The notes beneath the pieces were generated by a model. The model was not told where the DNA came from. It did not search any database and was given only the letters and a program-made list of their open reading frames with translations. A program made the translations under genes and the position numbers. A stretch of DNA of 30,844 nt from Mnemiopsis leidyi (taxonomy: Eukaryota; Ctenophora; Tentaculata; Lobata; Bolinopsidae), in the NCBI GenBank assembly GCA_000226015.1, contig JH153777.1:63465-94308 (forward strand). Reading direction: 5' to 3'. Below are positions 8,924 to 20,900 of this stretch, piece after piece. Position 1 is the first letter of the stretch, and each line of letters opens with the position of its first letter.

Positions 8924-11900
8924 ATGTCTGGCAAAGGAAAATCTTGGATATCTTGGGTATACCCCTTCAAGCTCAATAGATCTCACTCAAGGTAATACAA
9001 GCTAGAACCGGTTATTTTATGTTCAGATTATTTCTCTTTCCTAAAAAATGGAGTTAATCCTAATTTTCTAAAGAAACAAAAACCGTATTTTTAGGTGCAG
9101 CTCCGCTTCGGAAGCTTCAGAATACTTCAGTGCTAATGATTGGACGCCTGATCCGGATAAAAAGTCTGTAACTTGGGATGAAACCAACTTTGAGAAGGTA
9201 AAATTTTCAAAATGATAGTAGGGTTTTTTCAATTTTTTGTAAATTCACTGTTAATTTGATGGGATGCGACAGTAATTTTGGCGAGATATTTAATTTCAAT
9301 ACACTTACTTTGACTTTTAGTCAAACTACTAAAATTATAAAACAGGTACGAGTATTTGACGGAACCGGAGACAAAGGAAACCTTGTGACTGTCGTCCCTA
9401 GCCGATCTAGAAGGAAAATAGAGCTACAGAGAAATATAAGGTGGAAAAAATTACGTTTTTACTTACATGAATTTGGGTTGATTGCTACAAGGAAAAGTTC
9501 TGTTTCAAGCTCATTCAACAAAAGTTTTTGGTTTTTCGGATGGCCCTACCTGGAAAATACATAAGTTAAAGTTTTTGAGTTTCCACATTTTTGAAGTAAT
9601 TTCTATTTGTGCTCTGCTTGCACTTATCACTTTATTGCAACGATGAGTCCAGAGGGGCGGGGACTAATTAATGCTTTAGGTTAAATGGATGACGTAAAAA
9701 TGTCACTTAAAATGCCATAGCAAATGTACAGCGAGTCAAAACTAAAAGTAACTGTAAATGGGCAAATGGCGATATTTCGCTTATCTGCTAATTTCGCTGG
9801 CAACGAAATGTTGAAGTTTTCTCAATCTCTAAAACCACGAGGGTCATCTCAGTAAAAAATTATATCAAGAACATGGATTGTTCAGGAAATGTCGGCGGAC
9901 ATTATCTTGCCAGTTTTATTTTTCTCACCGCTCTCGACCATCCCTCGACTACTGGTCGGAAAATGTTCAGAGTTTTTCTTCTTCATCAGCAGCCTCATCA
10001 CATAACTCTGGGCGGCAGGGTGAATGGCTACGTAAATCATTGGATTAACGATACCATTAATGTAGTACAGGGTAACCGTCAGTATCTGAGATATCTCGTA
10101 ACCAAGAGATATGTTCCAAATGTTTGCTATCAAGGACGGGGAATAAGACAACAGGCTAGTCAATATGATACCTGAAGCTGTAATCAGAAACCTCCCACAT
10201 TTGAGTTTGTTCCTGACGATGAACCACAACATGACCCCATACATGAGGATGATGAGGAAGAAGGGGACCATGAGGAGACAAATCTCCTCCAGCTCCTCAA
10301 CTCTGGAGTAGTTCTCTACAGCAACACACCGGTGGTATCGGACACTGTACTCCATATCCACACTACCCAAACTGAACCCGATCGAACTGTAGGTCAGGGA
10401 TACTAACACCGGGAACCAGTTCAGCCCGAACATGATCCCGCAAAGTTTCTTGGTAATGACGAACCGGTGTCGTAACGGGAACACTACAGCTACAAGTCTG
10501 TCTACGGTTAGAGGGAGTAGAGCTGGGATACCCGAGTTTGTAAATCCGTTCAGACAGATCGTATAGATCACACAGGACAGGGTAGCCTGGTCGGCAGGTG
10601 CGCCAACTAAACTGCTGTCTAGGATACCCAGACCGCGGATAAATCCTAGCAGAGATACGATTGCATCACTGACGGCCACGTTGATGATGAGGAGGCTTTT
10701 ACAGTTGGCAAGTCTGATCCTGTGTCGAGCTAGAAAGTAGATGACGAGACTGCTGAAGATGACGCCGAGCAGACCTATTATCGCTAGGATTGAGCCCTGA
10801 GGGAAAAGTAGTGAATTCGATGCGCAGAAAATCTCCGTTATTGCTAGTTACATTTTTTATATAGAGCGCAGAAGAATTATTGGGATACCAGTCTTTTGAT
10901 CTTAGGGCTTGATAGCCTGGACCCTACCAGAATCACTTACATTCACAGCTCTAAAAGAGCAGAGAGTCTGATCGGAAACACACGTGTGATTATCGATAGG
11001 AAATCCTGCCATTTCAGTGGCTGCTTCTGACAATCTGACAGATTTGGTTTTGTTTTAGCCTTGCATAATGAATGGGTACTCCGGTTATCTGGTTCAAGTA
11101 ACGGGGAACGGTATTCGCTGGGTAGTTCTCGCAAATTTGCTTTGACATGTGCAGCGAGCCAGCGAATGACCATTGAAAATAGAAAAACGCTGCGAAATTT
11201 GCGTTGAAATGTGGCAGCGAATGACCATTGAAAAGTCAGGTACGACCAATGAAATTAAAAAACGCTGTCACGTGTCAAAACAAACTTGCGACACCTCCCC
11301 TCGAATACGGTTCTCTATAAACAACTTATAATCTTAATCACCGAGTCACAGACTAAAAAATACCAGACAAATTAAAGCCATGGCCTCAACAGAAAATTGT
11401 AATAGTACAAATTGGTCAGATTCTTGCTTTATCAACAAAATTAAGAAAATATTGTCTTTGTGGAATTAGACTCGAGCCGGTGTTTGTGTGGCCTTTCAAC
11501 AACAACTTAATTTACTGTTAATTCACTCCTTAGTCCTACCTGTAAATACCTACTGTTTGATCTGTAACAACGACAAATAGTCGACAAATGAGGAGTTATT
11601 AAAAAACTACGCCAATTATCTAAAAAACAAACAATTATCTTAAAAAACTTAACTAAAAACTTTACTAAAAAACTTTTTGAATAAGGATAATGATAAAAGA
11701 AATGCACGTTTGCAGTTAAATAAACTCAGTAAAGTATTTGACTATTTAAACGTTAAAAACACACTTTAAAGGGGGTAGTTAGGTGGTGGGTTGGTAAGGA
11801 ACAACGACTTGGGGACCTATAACTTGCTCGTGGAGGTCGCGGTCATGATAATCACCTACTCAGCTACTCTCATAGTACTCTAGTACTCAGATTGATAAAT

Positions 11901-14900
11901 TGTACTCGCTCCGGTCTTTATAAACTGGATTCAAGTAATTAAGTAGAGAACCACACACCTGTAGAAAATTCTAAATTTGTCTGGCTGTGACACGTGAGTT
12001 TTATAACCGTCATTTGTTCGTTTGGTTCAGATCAGCTGGACAATAATTGCGACTATAATTATATCCATGGTGACAGAGAAAGCTACGTTATAATTTTCAG
12101 TAAAAAATCATGAATGGAGACTTAAGTTTATTTTCCTTGTATTTGGAGGTCTATGTAGAGAAGATATAATACAATTGTAGTAGCGACAATTGTTAGATAA
12201 TCATAAAACGTGACCCAACAGAAACCTATATTTCAATTCAACATCAGTATTATAACACTGATGTTGAATTGAGGATAGAACTAGGTTTCCATTTTCTTAA
12301 GCAGGTGTTGACAGCTATAAAGATAGCTGAGATGAAGCACCAAAAAATATATATATTCTTTGTTATTAATGCGCGAGGTCATTCAGGCATATAATCTTGA
12401 TGAGTGCTGGACGGAGTTTATGAGTCGGTAGATCTTTGTTGTTAAGTAGTTAGTTCAAGCTGTGTACTAAAACTACCTGTGCAAATGATCTGACAGAACT
12501 CGTGCAAGAACTTAAAGAATTTGGGGCTGATTAAATTTAATACAGATTGCATTGACAATTGTTTAAGCTCTGCAAGTCTTCTTGGCTTGGCGTAAATTGA
12601 GTTTGGTAACATAACAAAAATTAAAATTAAAATGTGCACGTTTTCGAAGATCATGGACGATTGTCTCAGTCAAAAAGTTTGAAAACTGTTCATTTTATCA
12701 CGTACAAAATTTTCAAGCCATCTGATTTGGAACTAAATATAAGACTAACAGAACGAGTTAGAAGTTACTAATAAAAGACTGTAAATACTCAGATATGCAA
12801 TTCACTAGGTACACCAAGAATAGTGAAAATCAACCCCTGAAGACAATCGAACGGAGAAAATTGTCAAAAGAAAAGTCCGTACCGATAATTAGTAAAAGAC
12901 AGGTTCCTGAACAAGAGTTTGTAGATGAGCTGAGGAGGGTCGACAGACTTGTCGAGCGGGAAACGTACAGCATCTCTAAATATCGCGTTATCCAGCAGAG
13001 GGAATCCAGGTTAGATTTGGGGCATGCATTTGAATGATTATTCATATTTCTCCATTTTAATCATCAATTTTCAATTTTCATTCTAATCTATAATCATTTA
13101 TCATTGTTCGTATTTATCTTGAATGATATATCTCCGTTTACCATTATTCATTATGATCCACAATCATCCACTATCATTTATCATCATATATCATTATTTA
13201 TCATTATTTCTCACTAAATGATCATCATGATCAGTCAATTTAAATTTTATGAAATTAATTTAGTCATAACTCAAACTGACAATTTCGTCCACTTCAGATT
13301 CGACGTGTCTAACCTTCCCTCCGAAAACGAGATAAAAGGAGGAACACTGGACTCAGACCCGAGACTCCACCCCCTCCTCTCCAAGTACGACAAACTCCGG
13401 ACCCTTTCTCTCGAGCTCCACCACAGGAACTCTCTACAGTTTGAGAACCTGCAGCAAGAAAGTCCAGTGAAGGAGATTGCTGAGGATATCTGTACGGGAT
13501 TACTGGGAGTGACGTCTAACAGACAGAATGGGAGGGCCGGTGAAAACAGGGTCGAGCTTTTTGTTAAACCGAGCAATCGGGTCGGTGAAATATCAGAAAA
13601 GTCAATACTTAGAGATGGAAATATTGCAGGGATTGTTCGAGAGGATTTAATTCAGGGTGTTCAGGCAAACAGAAAAGATCTACAAGAAGACCTGGCTGAT
13701 CTTAAGAAACTGGAAGAACAGTTCAGAGATTTACACGAGGAACTTCAATCTGGGGAAGTTAAGGACGATCTCAGAGAGCTTCACGAGTTTTTGTTGAAAG
13801 ATGTGCAGGATGATTTGTTCGAACTACAGGAGGGTATTCTTGATCTTAGCGACTTAAAAAATGCTGGGATAATGATAGTCGGGGTTGAACCTGTTCAGAT
13901 CACAACCCAACTGCATCAGGATTCAACACCAGAGAATAACGCTCCTGAATCAAACCGTCATAACGGACAGGACATAACACCAGAGGACACCACTCCCGAA
14001 TCAAACCGTCATTATGGACAGGACATAACACCAGAGGACACCACTTCCGAATCATACCAAGAAACACCAAGTCCTCAACAAACATCCCAATCAAAGGTAA
14101 CCGTGCCAATATTAGTTTCCTTCAAAGATAAAAACACTGGCATGTTTGAGGAAGGAACTGAAAGGAAAGTTTCCTTTAGAGACACCACGGGATCCGGATC
14201 TCTCCACCAGGTTTTATACTACTCAGGATCGGAAGAGTCTCTTCCTCCAGACGTCTCCCCTGTTATAACGCTACCAGCAGGAGGGTTTGAAGATCTTTCT
14301 GACATTGAGATCGACTTCCCTGACGATGATCAGACGCTATCTGGAGTCAGGCCCACGCACACCAAGGGGCAGATTGAGAAGGATTTCGTTAATGTAAAAG
14401 GAAGCACCTCGGCTGATATTATGATGGAGCTTGAGAAGCATTTCCTAGATATTGGAGTAACGATGGATTTTATGCTGGAGACAGGACCAAAACACAATGC
14501 TCTCCCGAGAAGGATTCGGCAGGATTCTCTCACAGATTTTAGGGAGTATGGGATTTCGGGGAGCGTTGAACTTCTTGGAAGTGTTCAGGAAGAAACTTTA
14601 CCAGGTCTGAAAGAAACGTCGCCAGACCAGGAGAATACATTGCTGGAGAAAACATCATTATCAAAAACTCAGCTTGTGCAGAATGAAACCTGTCTTGGCC
14701 AGACAACTTGTATGGGATCTACAACTATTGTATCTGAAGACAACTTCAAGCCGTTGTCCTCTATTAGCCACACGGGCGACAATCATCTGCATGGGGAAAA
14801 CAACAACACTATTGCCTCTAAGACTAACAATAGGAATGGGACTACTGGCTATGAAGGTAGCCATGGAAACGAGACTTCTTTCTCCGAAATGAGCGGTCTG

Positions 14901-17900
14901 GAGGATCAGAAGAACGAGGAAGGTGGCCTGTTAATGAGAAATTATGTGAGTCTTAGTTTGAATGACAAGCATAGATGCATAAACATGAGCATTAACAACT
15001 ATTATTTACACCTTTGTTAAAGAGAAAAAACATGTGAATTCTTATTAACATCATGTTTTTATAGAAGCACGACAAGGAATATATGCACTGAACAAAAACC
15101 ATTTTTGCTATTTTTTAGTCCCACTTGGGCCTCATCAGAATTACTATTAAGCACGTACGAAATTTCTAATTTGGATTGCATTTTTCGATATATTGTCTAA
15201 GATTTCATCTTGGAGACGCAATTTTTGTTAAAACTGCAAAAACAATAGCCTTTCTTTCACCTCGATTGCTATAAGATTCTCAAAGTTAACCCATATAGAA
15301 GGAAAATATTAAAATATCATCTTGTACGGGTTTGAAAAAATTTTGATATCGACAAAACTCAGAAAATCGTTTACCAACTGTCAATGTTTTGGAAAATCGA
15401 CATTCTGCTCCTAGTTTAACTTTACCCTTCTCGGTTTGTTTATTAATCCTTCACCGGATTTTTTCGAGAACATTCGAAGGTTTGCGGTACTGACCTGACA
15501 CGCATTATACCAATCAACAAGTGTGATCTGAAGTGACCATGAAACGTTTGAAGTTATACAGAGCAGTCTAGCATAAAACGGGGATTGTATAGAACTGTCT
15601 ACCGGTTGGTAGACACAATTGCTTGAACTCTGCTATTCTGTTAATGTGTACCTTAAATCTTTACTTTATCGCGTTATAAACTATAACTAAGCTTTAGAGC
15701 CAGGGCCCTGTATCGTCCCTGCTCCATCTTATACTTATTACTTAATTGCATATTTACTTTTCCGGCTCCATTCTTATCGACTATCAATTAGTAAGTGTTA
15801 TAGTAATTAATATTATATCGATTGTCTGTACTTCTTATTTTTGATTATATAAAGTTTCTTTTAAAGATTATATAAAGTTTAATATAAAGTCGATTTTTAT
15901 CATAATTGAATTGAATTAGTTTTATAGATTTCGTTATAAAAGTAAATTGTCGTATCGAAAGAATAGTTGTACTAACTTTCTTTACCGACAAGCTTACTTC
16001 GTCAGCACAGTAGAATCTATGGCAATTGGGTCCGCTATAACGTCGGAGCACGATCTGTAAGCACATGCAGTTATCTTTGCCCACCTCAACAGTCTATAGC
16101 AATTACACATGTAATATCCTTTAGTGATATTGCTGGAACTGCCAATGACGTTGAGATATGATCCTCTTGATTCACAAAGTAGACTACATATTGTATTTGT
16201 ACACTACGTAGTTTTTATCTGTAATTTCGTATCGTGATTTCGTATCGTGATTTGAGTTTTGAACACAGATTAATTTTTAAGTCAAATCTGCGGCGCTCCT
16301 CATTATCGAATCTACTTCTGGAAAGAACTTTTTAAAACTTGATAACCTGCAAATACGTGCACGAGCTGCTAAATTTCATGAAAGTTTCAAATTTTCGAAC
16401 TTTTACAACCTGCCCATGCAAGATAACAGATCGTAACAATAAGATACTTTAGCACCTTCCTTAACACAACAACACTTGTTAGATCACCTCGGTTGGCGAC
16501 AGGAAACGTCATTGTCTAACACTTGAACACTTGTGAATTGTCCACGAAGTACTGCACTACCGACAATTCGGCTTGTTGCCGCCATTGCCGGCCTCTTTGG
16601 ATAAAGTTATATCGCCATTTTTTTGCTATGTAGCACTTGTTTTAGCATTCAGCAGTTCAGCAGTCCGCTTTGTGCTGGAATCTATCACTATTTGTCTTTT
16701 TGTGCTTCCAAACAAAAGTTGAATTGCTTACCAGTGTATAAACTTTATCATTTTGGAAATGTTCCCAGACAGCTGTAATCCCAACATTACACCTAATTTT
16801 CCTTGTCTAGCCGACTCCAGATGAGAAAAAGAAAGTGTTAACGATCCTGCTGGGGCAACAAATCACGACAAGAGTTGAGGAGGAGGAGGAAGAGGAGGAG
16901 GAGACAGGCTCCTTCAAGACTGCTGACGATACCGGGTTTGTTAGTCTTTTTTATAATGGTTGTTTATTTTGCTGGTTTAGACGGTTTGTTTTGTGAGTAT
17001 TAACTAATATACTACAGCTTACCTGGGCATTTAGTAATTGTTATAACTGCTATATTATTACTAGTATAGATATAAAAACTACTTTAATCATTATAATTAT
17101 AGTAACTAGAGAACTATAATCACAACTAGATACGCTAACTTGACTAAATGATTTAGTACGCCAAGCAGGAAAAAATTTAATGGGGGCCATTGAGCAAAGG
17201 TATCGTGTGCCTCCCCCTAATTTTCAACGGCTTCTATTACAAAACTGCTTCTAAGCTATCTAACATGTGCCACATTTTGTAATTTTTTCGCCTACGTCGG
17301 GCTAAATAGACTTAATATTTCACTGGTGCCTTGGGAAATAATCTCCACACCTTACTTCAGACAACCAAAGCTGCCCTATAATTAACTGTAGTGCACTGAG
17401 CCACTGATGCTAATGGTTTAAAACTTGTCACATTTTTTACTTTTGCACTACAAAACTAATTGTAGAATCATATGTCAGTGTTTTGAAAAATTTTTCAGAG
17501 TCAGGGTCATTAATTAAAAACTATAAAACATTTGACTGCAGAAATATAAGTTTTGTGCTGGACCTAATATTTCGAAAACGTAGTATGAATGCACAATTTC
17601 TCACAAATTATCGCCTGTGGCGATCTCATTGGATCTGTACTTTAATTGGCCCAAGAAACATCAGACTTTAAGGAACCCAGTTTATACTTTATGCCCGCTC
17701 CAGATTTGTTTTTTTAAATAGTTAGTCAAGTCACGCACGTGCGAGGGAGCGTTGTGGGCAAAGTTTCTGCTCAAGATTAAGTGTGTCCTCCTCCCCAACC
17801 CCAGTTTTAGGTATCTTCTTCCACCCTGACTCATGATGCTAAATCTCTCCATTTAATTAATTTTGATAACATTATGGCGATTCCAATAATATTTCGATAT

Positions 17901-20900
17901 CCAAACATTTGAAATGAGATTATTCTAATTTTGAAAAGTCAATGTCTCATGTTTCTTGAACACAAACAATTTTCGAGTAAGCATCAAATAAAAATAGTAC
18001 GAGAAAAAGAAATTTACAAAAAAAAGTTGAAATCAAATAAAACCACCCTTCACAAATTCAATTATGGTACGAGACCTGGTTTTTAGAATTTTAGATAGGA
18101 CTTACTTTCATTTGAACTTGGTTCGAGGGAAAGTTCGCACTCATTCAGAATATCATATTATTGTGATTGCATAAATTCTTAAACCGGGAGTTGTCATGAT
18201 TTGAAGCCTGGGCCATCACTTGCTAACACAAGACTGCTAGACCGGCGTCATGGACAAGCAAATCGTGCGAAGTTTCGAACTTTCGAAGAACTTAGTTTGT
18301 TTAACGTTACAAGAAGTTGGATTGTTTAACAAGCATTAACCCGTGTTGATTGGTTTAGAAGCTGCAATTCTATAACTCTACCGTTTCCTAATTGATGTAC
18401 CCACATCTCTACATGGACGTGTCAACTGTCAAGTACCTGAGTACCAAGCAGATACTCAGGTAGCCGGCCTGTTGTTGTTGTTTCAGAGGAGTTTCTGAGT
18501 TGTTTAGAATTGCTAGGTTTTAGTAATTGATGCCTATAATCAGATATTTATACCCCATCGAATGAGGGAATTATTTATTATTTTGCTTCCTTGTATGTCA
18601 CTTATACTGCAGCAGTGGAAACTGAGTTAAGAGTTTTTCTCGTTAGAACTGAGTTCGTGCCCGTAAGAAATGAGTTTTTGCTCTATTATAAAGGAATTGT
18701 TTCTACGATGAATTTTATTAATGAACCACATAGGTAAAATGATGATCAATTTTTTTCTATATCCGAAACTGATCTTATGATTATTTTATTATCTGAAGCT
18801 ATGACCTAGGAGTTACTAACCAAATCTTTTTATTAAAGTCCATCACCCTGATTAGCCCGTGTCTAAATTCCGTTAAGACAAACTGAATATCATTACGTTG
18901 ACCATCATAGTGTTTTTAGTTATAGTGTTTCAGGAATATCAGGAAAATTTGAAGTGTAGGGCGGTAGTAGATGAAATTGTGTGGAGAATCCTATGCTTAA
19001 AGTTAATAAGGTATTATGGAATAGAATTTTTCTCTTTATTCCCTCAACTTGCATTTTTTTTGTTCAGTAAGTTCGTTTATTGTATATTTGCTTTTTTTTA
19101 TTTATCCTGACCTCTAACTTACCTAGGACTTGTTAATCTTTAACAATAATATATTGACGATTCTCGCAAAAACTTTCAGAGATAGACTTAGACGATTTAC
19201 AGTTTGACAATTTATTCCCTGCTTATAGCGCTAGTAAATAAAACTCCGAGTCCTGGAGATGGACAATACTGTACCCCGACACCCGGGTATAAGAAACAAA
19301 AGATCGTCCTCCCTAGCGGGGTTCCACCTCCCCAACATCACTCTCACCGGTCTTCCCCGCAAACAGAGCGAGCCATTCACCCAGAGCGGAGTATCTGACG
19401 ACAAGATCCCGGGAGATGGGTCACGGTCTTCCCATCGTCCACCAGGACTCTTGACACGAGCTAGAACCTCAGCGTCTATATCGGAGACTGAGCGGACCCG
19501 GGGATGGAAATATTTTGTGGTGGACAAGATCATGTCGGCTAGTGGATCGTGGAATGATGTAGGGAGAGAGGATGGCGCTCCGGGTTCTGTTCAGAACCTG
19601 TTTAGTCAGAGCATCAACTTTATCCGGGGCTGGAGGAACAGAAAAAGGACCTCTTCTGAATGGTGAATATGAAGCGCAACGAAAAATTAAAGATGTATCA
19701 ACATAGGGGAATTCCGATGTCCTCCGTAAGCTAAGAGGCGGCTTATGGGAATAGAATAGTTAAGACCTCTCTGCCAAGTTCTTTCTGAAAATTTATTAGT
19801 GCCAAGTAAAGTATGTAACTCAAGTAAACTTTGTCAATTTTAATTTTGTGCAGCAATTCGTCGGGGAAACCAACTGAAACTCGACCTCAGAACGGTATCC
19901 TTTGTCCCGTTTTCAACGATAGATACGTCATGGACATGGTTGCTAGAACTGCCTTTGTCAGAAAAATGTGAGTATCATGAATTTAATTGGTTTTCAGGTT
20001 ACCTGGTTGTTAGGTAACCTAATTGTCAGGTTACCTGGTTGTCAGGTTAGTTACCTGGTTGTCATGTTACCAGGTTGTCAGGTTATCTGGTTGTCAGGTT
20101 ACCAGGTTGTCAGGTTATCTGGTTGTCAGGTTATCTGGTTGTCAGGTTATCTGGTTGTTAGGTTATCTGGTTGTCAGGTTATCTGGTTGTCAGGTTATCT
20201 GGTTGACAGGTTACCTGGTTGTCAGGTTATCTGGTTGTCGGGTAACCTGGTTGTCAGATTACCTGGTTGTCAGGTTATCTGGTTGTCAGGTAACCTGGTC
20301 GTCAGGTTATCTAGTTGTCAGGTAACCTGGTTGGCATGTTATCTGGTTGTCAGGTTATCAGGTTGTCAGGTTATCTGGTTGTCAGGTTATCTGGTTGTCA
20401 GGTTATCTGGTTCTCACTTGATTATTAGATTATTAGGTAACAAGGGAACTTGGTAGAATTTTTGGGTAACTAGGTATTCGTTCGTTAAATCTTGCGTATT
20501 CATTAATCAATTAAGTGCACTTTGTTGTCCATCAACGTTTCAGTTAAGCTTGTGTCATGTAGTATCGAAACATTTCCACCACGATATTAATCAACGATGT
20601 GAAGTGATGAACTATTGGTAGAAGCTGTGAAGTAAATGAGATCCAGGAGCTGTAAAGGTGTTCAATGTTTATGATATAGTTGGAATGTTGATGTTCTCCC
20701 AGCACGTGTTTTTCATTTTTGGTTCGTGTTTCGTCTGACACGTGATTCCTCCTTATTTTGTTGTATACGGTCGATCGCTTGACGTGGCCCAATTATACTG
20801 CGCTGCCACTGCCACCACAATTTGTTGTTCTACCTGAACTAAGAAGAAAATTCATAAAATGATTTTTGCACAATCAAGCATATAGAGTTCAAACCTAGAG

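Noticed and set aside
19968..20456. 162-codon Leu/Val/Gly-rich repeat protein
   Set aside because: Pure 16-bp minisatellite, open in every plus frame, inside an intron.
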